DNA of 64,000 bases from Thuidium tamariscinum. Its lineage: Eukaryota; Streptophyta; Bryopsida; Hypnales; Thuidiaceae. The translations under genes were made by a program, and so were the position numbers. The number at the start of each line of letters is the position of its first letter. Position 1 is the first letter of the stretch. Shown piece after piece: positions 22,903 through 36,047 of the stretch. The notes beneath the pieces were generated by a model that saw only the letters and a list, made by a program, of their open reading frames with translations, ran no database searches and had not been told where the DNA came from. The stretch is from contig OX344751.2 of NCBI GenBank assembly GCA_947034885.2, positions 4,092,001 to 4,156,000 on the forward strand, given 5' to 3'.

Positions 22903-23249
22903 CACTAGAAGAAAACTACACTATTCATGCCAAAAACTGCATTAAACTTGCCAAACCTGCGTTTTACTTAACAAAGACTGCATTGGGACTACGTTGCGTT
23001 CAAGGTAACGTGTGGAGTGAATTGTGTTGAGTTCTCCCTTCATAACGCAAAATTCTGCGTTTCAATGTGTCAACACAAAATTGAACAAGGAAAACGCATA
23101 ATTCAACAGAAAAACGTAGATTTTGTGTTAGAATGAAAAATTTCGCATGACAAAGCAAGACTTCAATACAATCCACTCCACGCGTTACGTTGAATGCAAC
23201 ACAACTTCAACATAGTTTTTGTCAAATACAATGTAGTTTTCTTCTAATG
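22903..23249. mobile_element. CACTA-type MITE, 347 bp, second copy
   Basis: It begins CACTAGAAGAAAACTACACT and ends GTAGTTTTCTTCTAATG, with one change from TAGTG in the last bases. The flanks duplicate AAG (22900-22902 and 23250-23252). The interior is a close relative of 16028-16375. Confidence 0.8.
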
Positions 23250-23341
23250 AAGTGACAATTTAAGACTTATAAGTATGCTCTATGTACTAGTCATGATTTT
23301 TCATAGAGATGAAGGATTGCAAAAATGTAACACTTTCTTTA

Positions 23342-23639
23342 CCCGGGGAGGACACTTCTTGTATATTTGAGGGACCCACATGCGGCAGTGGGGTATTTTT
23401 AGGGGGGCTATCAATTACTTGTAATCATTACTTGGCAACATTAAAAGAGCCCCTATTTTACCATAAAGCAGAAAAATCAGCCATATTATTATCCCTATTT
23501 TATTTTTAAAACACTTTGCCTTTTTAATGTCCCCTATTTTATATGTAAATTTTTTATAAATTTTACCTAAGATTATTTAAATGTACCCTATATTCCGCCG
23601 CACGTAGGTTATTAAAAAATGGGAAGTGTCCTCCCTTAG
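23342..23639 (+). mobile_element. hAT-type MITE, 298 bp, copy 1 (TSD TTTCTTTA)
   Basis: The ends are CCCGGGGAGGACACTTC and GAAGTGTCCTCCCTTAG. The flanks are a perfect 8-bp duplication TTTCTTTA (23334-23341 and 23640-23647). The interior is nearly identical, in inverted orientation, to 44721-45016. It carries no gene. The short open frame that ends inside it is incidental. Confidence 0.9.
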
Positions 23640-23699
23640 TTTCTTTATGATAAAGAATTCATGTATGTGTGAAATATGGATTTTGTATTGTATTACTAG

Positions 23700-24372
23700 T
23701 TTCAATAGCTCTATTTTTAATATTTATGTTTCAAAATTTGATTTTTGAAAATGAATGATTATGATTTTCTATTCAAGATTTTGTGCAAAGGGTGTTCATT
23801 GCAAATCTTGAATTTTTGTTGTTTGAGGGCTCTTGAAGATGAACCTCGTATACAAATCTTAGTGAAAAAGAGTCACACTAGCCAAATTCATTTACCAAAA
23901 TTGAAGAGTAGATTTTGAAGAATCATAAATTGATTGAAGTTATGCAAGTTGTGCCCTTTCACCTTCTATTTATTTGGTGACTATCTCTTAGATTTGACAT
24001 GTGAAAAGAAGATTGAAAGACTTCAAATCATTTTCAAAGTTTCAATACCTTCATAATCAAGCATTATAATCTTTCAATTCATAAATGACATTGTTGTGTT
24101 TTCTTTTCCTACATGAGCTCTAGCATGTCTAGTTTGAACTTCTATAGTTACAATTTTTTCTAATCAATAAAACTTATCAAAGGGTTGTCTTTTTGTCCAA
24201 TTTAGAGTGAATTCCAAGAAACTCAAAAAAAGCCTTTACGAATTAATGTGAATTATCAATTTCAATTTGGCATATAGAAATCTAGATTATCAAATTAGAA
24301 TTTGGAATACAATTTTACACTTAATGTTTAGGAATTGTTAATAAAATGAACCCAGCTCAAAGATGTGCTTAA
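23700..24372. repeat. Intergenic sequence with a repeat related to 55800-56440 (inverted)
   Basis: Positions about 23760-24240 match the complement of about 55840-56350, for example ATCTTTCAAT then GTTGTGTTTTCTTTTCCTA. In the 55.8-kb copy the repeat is bounded by CCCCTAAAATG and GCATTTAGGGG, so it is probably another CCCCTAAA-type element. Its ends here are not clear. Confidence 0.5.
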
Positions 24373-26460
24373 GGGTGATTGTAAGAATCATATGTACTAT
24401 TTGTTGCATTTTCATGATTTTTTTGGAAGTACTTTAAAATTAATTAATTTTTTTTTAAATTTGAGAAATATGAATAATGTGTACACCTTTAAGACAAAGA
24501 TACTGTAGTCATAACAATTTTACACAATTTGTCATTTTGCCCCTCTTAATGTTTTTTGAAAGGGTCAAGTCATTTCCATTTAGTTTTGAAAAGACAAGTT
24601 ATCAAATAGTTCATACTAATATGAAAAGGCTTACAAATTGGATTCGAAAAAAGTCAATTTGGAAAGATTGGAAGGTTGACAATTTGTCTTGGTGTCTATT
24701 GAGATCAAATATTAGACAAGTCGTCATTCAACTCTTGAAGCTATATAGCTAGGTTCATTAGTCTTTGTTAAGGAAGTTCATATTAAAGTCTATTTTTCGA
24801 ATATGACTCAAAAATAATTTGTATTAACAAAAAAAATTCATCAATTAGTATTACATTGTTGTATGAATTTAATTGTGTGTGCCAAATTGTTTGTGTTATG
24901 GCTAAAATATCTTTGTCATTAGCTTGTGACTATTGTAAGTATAGAAACTCCAATTGTGTTTGTGAACCATCAATTAATTATTTGTGAGCTATTAAACAAA
25001 GGAATTGTCAGCTCGAGTGGACTCAAAAAGATTGTTAGATGAAAGTTTGGAAGGCAAATTGACTAGGTGGGTCAGATTGTCATTGTTGAGAATGAAGCAA
25101 AGTCCAGATGGGACTATAAATTGCAGGTTTGCAGAATCGACGAGGAAGTCAGGCAAACACTGCTTTGTTGAGTAAGATGAGATTTTCTTGCTATTTATAT
25201 TTATGAAAGATGAAATGAATTTGGAAAGGTGCAGTGATTGTGTCTACTATGTTTGGAATTGTTTGGAATTAATTAGATTAGAATTCTACATAGTCTAGTT
25301 GTTATTGTATTTGTTTGTTGTAGTTGAAAGATGTATCATTGAATTGTGCTAAGTCTAGTTGTTTTTGTTAAGAATAATTAGTCAAATGTAGGGTCAAGTG
25401 TTGCAAATGTGATAAGTTGTCAATTTGTCAAAGACCAAGTGTAGTTTAAAATGTCTAAATTGATAGTTGAAAATCTAAAAGTCCCAACAAAGTTGCAATT
25501 TGATCAACTGTGAGTTTGTGAGGGATCGCCAATTGTATTTAAAGTTGAATCCAATTGTTTTGTATGTTTTGGAAATGAAATGTTGAATCATGTAAATCTA
25601 ATTGTCTATAAGTTGGTACAACTTGTCTTATCGTGACACTGCAGGTCGCAGTAGGGTTGCAAGTGGTCCAATTGACATAAATTGTAAGTCAATCTTATAA
25701 ATTGGGCTTTTGGGGAGTTTAAAATTTTATTTCCAAAATTACCATTATAAAATCCCATTTAGATCTACTTGAAAGTGACCTTAGACACTTACACTTACCC
25801 TTTCCCGTAAAAGAACCCCTATACTTAAAGCTTTAGGTTTTGTTTGTGAGAGAAAAAGCTAGAGAAAAAGAAACCAAGCTTACAAATACCCTAGGAAGGA
25901 ATTGCATAGAAAAACTCTCTAAGTAAGAGAATTAGAAAAGTACCAAGTCTCAAGAAATTACATATTTTGATGTTTTAATTAGGAAATAATATAAAAATTA
26001 AATAAATTTAAAAATTAAAATTGGCCATTTGTAACAACTTTATATAGATGGTCATTCATAAAAAAATCACTAAAATAATTTTTTATATGTTTCAAAATGC
26101 AAGTAGAAATAAGCTTCCTTTGTAGACTTCTACACCATTTAAAAATAACTTCCTCAGAAAGCTACAAGTCTGCTAGAAGACCATCTCATCCAAATTTCAA
26201 CTCAAAATTCTTTTTTGGGGGTAATAAAAAGTACTAAAAACCTCCAAACTAGCTAGTCTGACATTCAATTGGGGTCTATTTTTGGATAGTAAAATATTTT
26301 GAAAACTATGAAAAATTTAGGGAAGGTTTATAATAGTCATGACTACCTTCTATACAAATCTTAACTCAATTGGAGCCAAAATACAAAAGTAATGGCCAAT
26401 AAATAGATTAACATGCAACATGTGATGCAAAATAGTACAATTGTCTCTTGCAATCATCCC
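24373..26460. mobile_element. GGGTGATTGYAAGA-type element, ~2.09 kb
   Basis: The left end GGGTGATTGTAAGAATCATA and the complement of the right end GGGATGATTGCAAGAGACAA form imperfect terminal inverted repeats continuing into GTACTATTT. The right part (about 25955-26450) matches the complement of about 60760-61290. This is the longest member of the family in the window, but no transposase domain is recognised in any frame. Superfamily unassigned. Confidence 0.5.
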
Positions 26461-26619
26461 TAAGTTCATTTCTAACCTTTAAAATTTTATAGCCCAAATT
26501 AGAAGAGAGAGTGCAAATCTCCCAATAAGTCTTATTGGATTTTAACATCAAATGCAACAATTATAGCATTTTAAATTGGATTTCTAGAATGTGAGGTCAC
26601 TTTTGGTCCTTCAGAATGT

Positions 26620-27115
26620 TTAGGGATTAACTCCTAGATGCCTTAGTGCCTCAAATCTTGCCTCTCCACATTCAAATGTTGTTGTATTTGACTATTACAA
26701 TCTTTTTATTAGTATAGTCAAATCATTTGTTCATGTCCCCTTATCTCCAAGCTTGCCTCCACTACTAATCAGTATGGTTAGTTTTTGTGAATCTTGTTTT
26801 AGGTGACAATTTGATTGGAATGAGTTCAAAAGGGTTTGAATTTTGGTAAATATGCACTGAGCACTCGAGGGTTAATGCTTAAGAGCCCAGCTCATGTTCA
26901 CCAAAATCTAGACCTTCTTGCACTCATTCCAATCAAACTATCTTTAAAAACAAGATTCACAAAACTATTCGTAGTAGAGATAAATTTAGAACAACAAAAA
27001 AATGGACAAATATTAGCCTCTACACTAGAAAAGATTATAAAAGTCAATAGAGGGCAACCTTTCAAGATTGGAGAGGCCAAATTTGAGGCAATTGGGTGCT
27101 CAAGGATTAATATCA
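26620..27115. repeat. Two copies of a ~250-bp repeat in inverted orientation
   Basis: Positions 26620-26885 (minus) and 26866-27115 (plus) are inverted copies of the element also seen at 8980-9245, 28990-29255 and 56935-57185. Recognisable pieces are CATTCCAATCAAACTATC, AAAAGATTATAA and CTCAAGGATTAAT. A 98-codon open frame on the plus strand falls within the repeat and is not called as a gene. Confidence 0.6.
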
Positions 27116-27510
27116 TTCTTACATCCAAATAAGACATGGCACATTGCAATAGAATAGAACATAAGAGGTTTTCTAGCTATATTGGGAGACTGCAAGTTTT
27201 CGAACTGTAGGAACTTATTGAAATCTATTCCATAGGCAATTTGATGTGGCAGAGAGACTGCCACTTCAAATAATAATATTTTATTTTTTTCAATTTTTTT
27301 CAATTTTTCAATTTTTTTAATTTTTTAATTTTTAATTATTTTTAAAATTATTTTTTAATCTGACCACAGATTGGGGAATAAGACTAAAACAGTCTTTAAA
27401 TGCCTTGGAAAAACCTTTTATGTGACATGAAATCCATGTGATGGTGCGCACTCTTACATCCAAACAAGACATGGCACATTCCAATCAAATAGAATGACAC
27501 GAAATCTATA
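27116..27510 (+). repeat. 72-bp tandem repeat (about 2 copies), split by a MITE
   Basis: The unit starts CTTACATCCAAACAAGACAT then GGCACATT, AATAGAATAGAATGACATG and AAATCCATGTGATG. One copy here is interrupted by the element at 27160-27422. The matching array in block B (about 52504-52860) has about four copies. Confidence 0.65.
27160..27422. mobile_element. CATAAGAGG-family MITE, 263 bp
   Basis: The ends are CATAAGAGGTTTT and AAAAACCTTTTATG. The interior has AGACTG near the left end and an A/T-only centre (27275-27355). It interrupts the 72-bp tandem repeat, which is continuous in the corresponding place of block B (AATAGAATAGAATGACATG around 52805-52835). Relatives are at 47302-47665 and 51728-52012. 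Confidence 0.7.
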
Positions 27511-30500
27511 TAGGATGAACTACCTGTTACAGAAATAAATGGAAGCAGACCCATTGCGGGTCAGATTGTAGTGGTGGTGTACATTCAAGTTCTTAAGTAT
27601 ATACCACAAGTACAATTTGACCCACAATGGGTCTGCTCCCATTTGGTCCATAGTGGGATGATTTACCTTAATGGTAAGCACCTGGCCCCACCTATGCATC
27701 AGAAAATTTGGGCCAGACTGTTTTGGTGCTATTTTGACATCAAAGGGTGCATTTTGACAATATAGGTGCCATTTTCTCCTTACTCAGTTGATATTGAGGT
27801 TGGCACTAAATTTTCTAGATTGCATTTCAATGCACCATCATGGCACCATATTCACATGCCGTGAAGTTCCTGATGTGTGACCTCAGTGCCCCCGCTTTGC
27901 ATCTTGCTGACTTGCTGTAGCTGTAAATCTAAGGCACATGATAAGTTAGAGAAGATGGGAAAGTCATCACAATCATGTTGAATGGAGGAATGGATACCAC
28001 TTTAGTTAGTTAATCTTTCTGACTTAACTTAGTTTCTCCGGACAGAGAACCAGCCAACCATTTCTCTCACTTGCTCAGACCCCCAATCTCCCATCAAGGT
28101 CAGAGTGGGTTTAGGAAACTGATTGTCAGTTTGTCACAACTTTGAGGGCCTTAAAGTCTTACATTTTTAAGAGCTAGAAATTCATTTGGGGAGATTACGG
28201 TAGACTTCTTGAAATATTTTATCAATAAATTTTCCTTGGAAGGGAAATGAAATTGACATCTAAGGGCAAAACACCCATTCCCGCACCTGTTCATTGCAGT
28301 GGACCATAGATTCACCCAAATATGTTCTTAGAGTGTAGTTAATGTGTTTGCCACATGGGTGATTGTAATTTGTTGACACAATTGAAGGACACATAAGAAA
28401 CTCTGGTTGGCTCAGTGCTGATTTTCGCAGGGTTCAGTTTTGGGGGCACCTACAGGACGGTTCCGCAGGTCTAGGGAGCCAACATTTTGAAAATTTGTAG
28501 AAATTACATACTGTGTCCAAAAAATCTAATTTTTTTTTAATATTCATGATTTTCACTCGCTAATACTACAAAATATCATTATTAGAAAACTCTGCCTCCA
28601 ACTATGCTAAATTCCTTATTTGGGCGGTTTTGGATGTTTCCACTGTAATTTAAGTCATTTCATATTTTTTGGACCTCCGTGGAATTAATTATGAATTTGA
28701 AATGTTGAAATGTAGTGGTTAGTGGAAGCATTCACCTCCTGAAATGTACACTAAGCCATAGAAGTATTTATTTTGGACAATTTTTTTAAAGACTCCACAC
28801 TGCTTAAGGAGAAGTGTCAAAGCTAACTGTAATAGGTGAGTTTAAGAAACTGGAATGGGTTGTAATGAAAAGTCTGCATGTACATTGAATAAAATATTTA
28901 TCTTTGAGGATTTTTTTTCCTGGCATTGTTCCTCATCCTTGAGATTGCCCACATTGAGCTCAATTTCATAGTGAATTGCCTACATCTAACATGCTGAAAT
29001 GCTTAACCCTTGAATGTCGAACTCATACTGAAACCCAAACCCTTTTATACTCATTCCAATCAAACTATCACCTAAGAAAAGATTTACACTAACTAACTAT
29101 AGCTATTAGTAGTAGAAATATGCCTAGAGGTATATGGAAAGGAACACGTCCTTTGACCATACTATTGACAAGATTATAACAATAAAACAAGGACATTTTT
29201 CAAAATTGAAAGGTGATTATATTTTTGCCCTTGGGGCGTTGATGGGTTAAGTTATTTGTTATGGATACTTCTACTTTATTTGTACATTCATGGTGTAATT
29301 AGAAGAAAAATGTACAAATAGGAGGTGGACACTTATAGAGTCCCAACGGCTTTCTGGACCTCCAAGCTACCTTTACTTATTAATGTTTCTATTGGGGTTT
29401 TTATCACCTTTACTTATTAATGTTCTTCCAACCAATATTTTAATAATTATTAACTTACTATGAATGGGAAGAACAAAGAACATAACATTCAGTAGCAACA
29501 TTGCAGCTTGCCTTTGGTATGACGAAATGAATGATGTGGAATATTTCACATCATTTCATCAATGGGATGAAATGGTGTGAAATATTCCACACCAAAATCA
29601 TTATCTATTGATTTGTGTTACATATGTCAAAATTGTCAGATGGTAAAGTTTACTTAGTTAGCTAGTGCCAAGGTCACAACAAAAAACTACAATACAATTA
29701 ATAGCAAAACAAATATTTTTTAATTACACTTTAGTTCCTTGTTTGGATGTTTTTGATGGATGAGGCCTTCAGAGAGGGAAAGGTAGCTTCTTTGAAGGCT
29801 ATTGAATGTTGTGCCTTTCTATAGTAAAGTGCAGCTGCATCTTAAGTTGGAAAAGAACCAATGAGCCAATGAATTAGTCTTTTCTTTTTATGAAAATTTT
29901 GACCTCCTAGAGACACAGAGATATGATTTGAAATGATTTCATCGATTTCTTCTTGGAATATGGTATAGGAGAGGGCTCATAAAATTGTAAAGGCTTTTTC
30001 TTTTGTCCACTAGGAGGCTCTGAAATGGATAGTTGATTGTGAAAAAATGAATTGTGGATTACACTAAAGCATACTAAGATTTGTTTTTTACTAATTGAAT
30101 GGATGGTTTCAAAGTCCCAATGGGCTCATTCCTAATTAAGTGGATAGGCGTCTATTGATTATATTCAAAATAAGACTTAGTTGTTGAACTACCTTCTTTC
30201 AAGTATTAAAAAATCTGAAATAATGATTTATTCAAGCATTCATTTCAGTTTTAGAAATTCTATTATTTTTTACATGTTACAGTTCTAGTTTTTGAACCAA
30301 ATCAGATTTTTTTTCAAACTAAGCATGTATGGGTTTGCAAGGCCTACTAATCACAAATAGGGCCCTATGCCAGACTATGTTTGAAAATTCATAACTAATT
30401 CAATAATGCTTCAAAAAATATGAAATAACTTGTGTTAGATTCCTCATCTATTTTTCCTTGATTGAAAAATATGCTAAAATTATGTTAAAATTATGCTAAA

Positions 30501-30792
30501 AAATCCCGATCTTAGGAAATACATTGAAAAGGTAGACCAATTTTTAAATGAGCGATTTCTAAGCCTCTTACCTTAGTGTGCTCAAAAACAGTTCGGGCAT
30601 TAAAAATTGTCCTATAGATGGTTGCAATACTTTTTTTTGGCACCATGGGGCTAGATTGCATCATTTCAAAATAAATGTCTTTGTTTCACTAGATAAAAGT
30701 AATCTTTTTTTGCCAGAATTTTTTCAATTATCTTTAAAATAAAGATGAAGTCACCAAATTTGAATGAAAAAGTATATGAATATGATGAAAAA

Positions 30793-31530
30793 GTGTTTTT
30801 AAGTGGGTTGTTGCAAGAAACACTTACCGGTTTTGGCTCAAAATGGCTCAAAATCAATGAGTCCTGTGAGTCCTATGACCCTTTGAAATAAATTTTTTTA
30901 AACTGAAAAAAATATGGATAATTTGAAGAGCAATGAGAATATTATGTCTCTTGAAATTCAGACCTAAGAAATTTTTTCTCTAAATGTTATAGACAATGGA
31001 AAATACAATGAAAATAGCTCTTTTTTCACTAATTTGGTAAAAATAGTAAAAAAATTCAAAAAAAAAAAATGAAAAATACATTTTTTCTTCAAGTAAAGGT
31101 CTTTCTTTTCCATCAAATTTCATCTTTGGAAAAAATAAATTCTATTCTCTACACTTGCGCAAAGTTAGCTACTTTGACGACATGTGGAAGTTGGACAATT
31201 TAATATTTTCAAAAATTCTTTTTAGGGATTGTGTAACTATACTATAGATCTAAGCATGCCAATTTTCAGCTCAAAATTTGCATTTTTGGGTCAAAAATAG
31301 GACTAAAACCCCCCAAAATGGCCAAGGTAGACAGCCAATTGGGGGCAGTTTTAAAATAGTAAACTAATTTTTTTTAAATTGAAATAATTACATAACATAT
31401 AAAACTTTTGTGTGCACCTTCATTCCAAATTTCAAGTTGATAGGGAAAACTATGCAAAAGTTATGAGCAAAAAACTGCTGTTGGAGGTCAAGGGGACAAA
31501 AAATAGGACAAGTGTTTCTTGCAATCACCC
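30793..31530. mobile_element. GGGTTGTTGCAAGAAACACTT element, ~738 bp, with an empty site near 56838
   Basis: The left end GGTTGTTGCAAGAAACACTT and right end AAGTGTTTCTTGCAATCACC are inverted repeats. Flanks read TTTTTAAGTG and AAGTCCAAAAGA. At about 56828-56850 the related uninterrupted sequence is TTTTTAAGTGCAAAAGATGG. That fits an insertion with a short AAGT(G/C) duplication. The superfamily is not assigned. Confidence 0.65.
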
Positions 31531-32365
31531 AAGTCCAAAAGACAGATGAATGTAGATATACAATGCTTTACCAAATTTGAAGTGATTGCCATCTTGGCAC
31601 TTTCTCAAAAAGTAAAAAAAAGGGTTGGATAGCTCTAAAGTGGACATGAGATGGTTCTTTAATTGACCTCTCTAATCATTGAATGAATTCAAAAAAAAAT
31701 TTATTAAGTGCAAGAGCCAATCAATCTCTGTCCTTTCTCCATTTTTCTTAGAAGTTGCAAGTGAATGGTTCATCGAAGACCTAGGGTCATAAATAGGGAC
31801 CTATGACACAACTTGTTTGAAAATTCATAACTAATTCAATAATGCTTCAAAAAATATGAAATGATTTGTGTTAGATTCCTCATCTATTTTTCTTTGACTG
31901 AAAAATGAGCTAAAAATGTTCCCATCTAACAAAATACATGAAAAAGGCAGATCAGCTCTTAAACAAGCAATTTCTGAGCCTCTTACCTTATTTGATTGGA
32001 AAAGTTTAGGGAGCACTGTCTCTAGCATTTTATTTTGTTCCTCATATATTATAATTATCAGCAATATTCTCCAATAAAATAAATTTCATTGAGACCATTT
32101 TTTGTAAGGAAAAGTGCTTTTAGACTAAAGATCTCTTTGAAAATTATCACAAAAAACTTATTAATTGATACATTAATTCTAGATAAAGAATTTGTTGTCA
32201 TTGTATTAGAGTGATGTATTATTCAAATAGTTTCTCATTCATTTATTGACTTAATGCTTGAATCTTTAAAATAACATTACATTATTAATAAATTAAAGAA
32301 AAATAATAAATTTGTACAAATATAAATACATGTATATATATATGGATGGATGTATATATGGATGG

Positions 32366-33100
32366 ATGGATTGTTGCAAGAAACACTTAACAATTTTGGC
32401 TCAAAATGGCCTTAGTATTGGAGTACTTTGACTTTCACAATAAATTTTTTTAAATAAAATAAAATATGGACAATTTGTAAAGCATTAAAAGTTAAGATGT
32501 GTGAAAATTCAAGCCTAAGAAAATTTATTTCTAATAGTTATGTATACTCAAAGAGTGATGGAAAATACCATGAAAATTGACATGTTGATGTTTGATTTTT
32601 TTTAAATATTAATTTTTTTTAGATCTCCAAAAAAGCCATTTTTCCTAAAACTTGAAGGTGCTTTCAAGTTTCAACCATTTTCATCTCTTCAAAATAAAAA
32701 TTGCATTCTCTGTACTTGCATAAAGATAGTGCACTTTGAATAGATGTAGTCATGTGGAACGTGAAAAGTTTATTATATTAAGAAAATCTTTAATGGAATT
32801 GCGTAACTTTAGTAGAAGCCTATATATGTCAATTTTTAGCTTCAAATTCAAATTTTTGGGTAAAAAATATTACTAAATCCCCCAAAATGACCAAAGTAGA
32901 CATCCAATTGGAGGTTGTTTAAAAATAGTAAAATAATTTTTTATATCTCCAAAAAATTACTTAGCAAGTGAAATTATCACATGTACCTTTACTTTAAATT
33001 TCATAGAAAATAGACAAAAGATACAAAGATTACCAACAAAAAGCACCTATTCAAGGGCAATGGGACAAAAATAGGATAAGTATTTACACTTGTAATTTTT
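32366..33100. mobile_element. GGATTGTTGCAAGAAACACTT element, decayed
   Basis: Same family as 30793-31530; the left end is well kept and the right end is eroded (ATAGGATAAGTATTTACACT). The matching copy in block B is 59614-60275, so this insertion predates the duplication. Confidence 0.5.
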
Positions 33101-34089
33101 CATATGCATAAATATGAAAAAATTTCAAAAATCATGCCATTTAATATTGTATGGGATACATTCTCTAAGGAAGAATACCTTATGGAATTGGTCTTAGTGT
33201 ATTCCATATGCCATTTTCCCAATCATTTTCTATGACCAATGTGGATTTTAGACTATACGATCTAAACTTAAAGAGTATCAAATTTGTAGGATCATTAGAG
33301 AAATTTTGAACCCTCAAAGAGGCCCTTAAGAATTGACATGCAAAGCTATTTATTGAAGGCTAGAGTTGATAGCCTAAGTACACAATATGTGTCGCTATCT
33401 TGTGTAAATCTCATCAAGTACTTTTGAATTTGTCAATGTAAATAAATTCACTTATAGTACCGAGGACTTGAATGACAAAAAATACTTATTGTTCTATTGT
33501 CCAATAAGAGGCATTTTATGGTGCAAACATCATGAGCATGAAGTACCAATGATCTGATAAAAGAAAAAAAGTCTCACTCATAGTACTAAAAACACATGAG
33601 CCATTAATACTTAATTGCACCAAATTTGTCCTTCTCCAAATAAAATAATCCTTCAATGTACTTAAAATTTGAATGACAAGAAGTACCTAATGTCCCATTA
33701 TCCAATAAAAAAACATGTACCTTTATAAATATCATGATGTCAAAATGGGGGGAAATAGGGGAAAAAATTGTCCTTTCTTTGACAAGTATGCATTTAAATC
33801 CAATTGAGGACCCCAATTGAGTCCATTTTAGAGGCCTCTTTGAGGATTCAAAATTTCTCTAATGTAATGGCAAATCTCATTAAAATAGCAAAATTTCATT
33901 ACTTTGACACTTTATATACATAACATTCAGTAGCCCATAGAAGGACTGCCTTTCTTGTTGTGAAGTCCCCATCACCTAATTTCATTTGACATTTCTTGAA
34001 GTTTGCAATTTTAGTTACTGAATGGTGTGAAATATTCCACACCATTTCATCCGCTGGGAGGCAGTGTGACAAGCTGCTACTCAATGTTA

Positions 34090-34354
34090 TGTAATTCAAG
34101 CTGTGCAATTTGAAATCTAAATTTGTCAAAGATTTTTGAAATCTATATGTGCTCTAGATGTTTGAAATCTATACTAGTCTAAGATGTATCAAACTATGCA
34201 ATCTAAAATCTTAATTTATCATAGATTTTTGAAATCTATATACATCTTAGAAGTTTAAAAATCTATACCAGTCATAGTTATCAATTTTCATTTTAGACTA
34301 TGTATTCTAAAAAATGGCATATGAAATACCGCCATTTTAATTGAAATTCACCAT
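34090..34354. mobile_element. Decayed ATGGTGAATTT-family MITE
   Basis: The right end ACCGCCATTTTAATTGAAAT then TCACCAT and the internal ATCTATA-rich repeats (TTTGAAATCTATA) match the family at 9462 and 62487. The left end is not clear. Confidence 0.45.
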
Positions 34355-34889
34355 GATACCATCATTTTCACGAAATTCTAAGTGGTATGCTTTATGGTAC
34401 TTTTGCACTTGCGTTTAGCTTAGGTGTTAGTACGGCGGCTGTCAGGGATGCTCACTAGTGGATGGTGCTTGCAGACTTGCCTCTGTTGATAATTACGTGA
34501 ATGCCTTCGTGGTAGATCAGAATACTGTTCTGTACGAGCTCGTGTAGTGTTTCATGTTTTTATATGAACGTCGATTGGTGGCGTTCTTTAAGTATAACCA
34601 ACGGTTGATTTCCAAGACTCTTATTATTTAAGCTTAATTGACATTACAGAGCCAGGATGATTAAGAGAAAACGACTTCAATTTCCGCAACTAAAATCCCT
34701 TGAAGGCAACCCGATTCTCTACACCAAAAATCGATCACAAGTCATGAAGAACTTACGACTGAATCAAAATTCCAAAGTGCAGGTCTCAGCGGCTCCACGG
34801 ATCAGAGCTTCAGTACTCTCCATCCAGGGTTACACTCACCGTAAACCACTCCCAACGACTTCCCCGTTCATTCCTAGGGAAGCTTCTGC

Positions 34890-35095
34890 AGTGTAATGCC
34901 CGATTACGGATTCCTCATCCGACTTGAATTTCTCATCCTCCATTTGTCATCCTTTGCTCGTGATTTACGTCGGGCAATAGCTCCTCGTCGTTGGGTGTTA
35001 TGGGAAATAAAAGGCCTCCTCGTTGGGCTCCGCTTTCCTCGTCGGCCCGTTATTTCCCATAACGCCTTCCTCCTCGGGCATTGCCCTATACAAAA
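34890..35095. mobile_element. GC-richer foldback insertion, ~200 bp, block A only
   Basis: TAATGCCCGA near the left end and TCGGGCATTGCCC at the right are inverted. Inside, TTATGGGAAATAA (34998-35010) and TTATTTCCCATAA (35050-35062) form a perfect 13-bp hairpin stem. The segment is absent from the otherwise matching block B sequence around 63045-63060. Confidence 0.6.
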
Positions 35096-35123
35096 CAGCA
35101 TTGTGTCCACTTACAATCTTGGT

Positions 35124-35329
35124 ATGGTCAATTTCATTGAAATGGCGGTATTCCAATAAAATGGCACAACATTTTGTTAAAATGGTATATTTTCTTTCTC
35201 TACCTCTAAACCTCTATGTCAAAATGGTACACGAAATATGTCAAAATAGCACTTGAAATTTGTCAAAGTGGCACATGGAATATGTCAAACAGGCACTCGG
35301 AATACCGCCATTTTAACAAAATTGACCAT
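35124..35329. mobile_element. ATGGTCAATTT-ended MITE, 206 bp, TGGT target duplication
   Basis: The ends are ATGGTCAATTTCATTGAAAT and its near-inverse ending AAAATTGACCAT. Both flanks are TGGT (35120-35123 and 35330-35333). Block B lacks the element (around 63065-63085). The inner motif GGCGGTATTCC and GGAATACCGCC are also inverted. Confidence 0.75.
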
Positions 35330-35625
35330 TGGTGAGAAGGCAATGCAAGTCGTCACGACGGGGATCCAGCGTGCGTACAAAATTAAACCCAATTTTGCTA
35401 TTGAAAATCGTAAATGGTGACCGTTCCTTATCCTCGCATTGATAGAAGCAGTTTTGTCGTTGTCCTACCATGTCGGAATACTGTGGACATTAAGATGTCG
35501 GAACACTATGGACATTACAGGGAAGCAGATCTAGTTGCTTTCTTTCTGAAGCGACGAGGACCACCAGGCCACGAAGCTGTTGGTTGTCCCAGTCTCCCTG
35601 TATTGACACGTTTATCTCTTAACTC

Positions 35626-35850
35626 TGTAAGGACGAGTTGGTCTCCGTGCAAATCCTCCTCTTTGAAACAGTGCAAATCATCTTCTTAACAAAATTCAAA
35701 AATATTCATTGGAAACCAAACTAGTGTTCATGACCTCCCTCTTTTTGCACAAAATTCCAAGGATGAACAATTGCACTTTCATCGATCAGACATGCAAGTA
35801 TTCTCTCTTATCCATCCTTCGGGCCATTGTGGTCCGCAGTGTCCTTACAG
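35626..35850. mobile_element. Probable insertion with CTGTAAGGAC/GTCCTTACAG ends, 225 bp
   Basis: A perfect 10-bp inverted repeat bounds a stretch present in block A but not in the matching part of block B (near 63360-63420). No target duplication is evident and the neighbouring alignment is imperfect, so the boundaries are provisional. Confidence 0.45.
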
Positions 35851-36047
35851 GAGTAGTAATCTCTTCTTTCATAGCCAACTCAAGTACTGTAAAAACGAAG
35901 CTTTCGAAGTAATCCGAGATCGATCATGGAAAGGTTTGAGGTACAAGAGTTCATTGCTTCGAGGCATGTTCTTTTCTTTGTAGCGACGACGAAGACGCTA
36001 CGGTTTGAAGGGCTTCCGTCGTACGTTTCGGAGAGCACGCGTTTCAT

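Larger units (their letters stand above)
27511..34089. repeat. Block A of a large duplication: non-coding repeat mosaic
   Basis: No gene is supported. Most of the stretch is matched in block B: 27870-28740 with about 52850-55800, 28805-29400 with 56550-57900, 30300-30560 with about 58180-58350, and 31990-33310 with 59340-60480. Within it are a ~250-bp repeat (28990-29255), a hairpin around 29530-29600 (GTGGAATATTTCACATC and its inverted copy) and the two elements listed separately. A TATATA/GGATGGAT microsatellite lies at 32330-32372. Confidence 0.6.

Noticed and set aside
24477-24752. 91-codon plus-strand frame inside the 2.1-kb element
   Set aside because: No transposase or other domain can be recognised.
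34657-34896. 79-codon plus-strand frame in block A
   Set aside because: The matching block B sequence has frame-breaking differences, so coding is not conserved.
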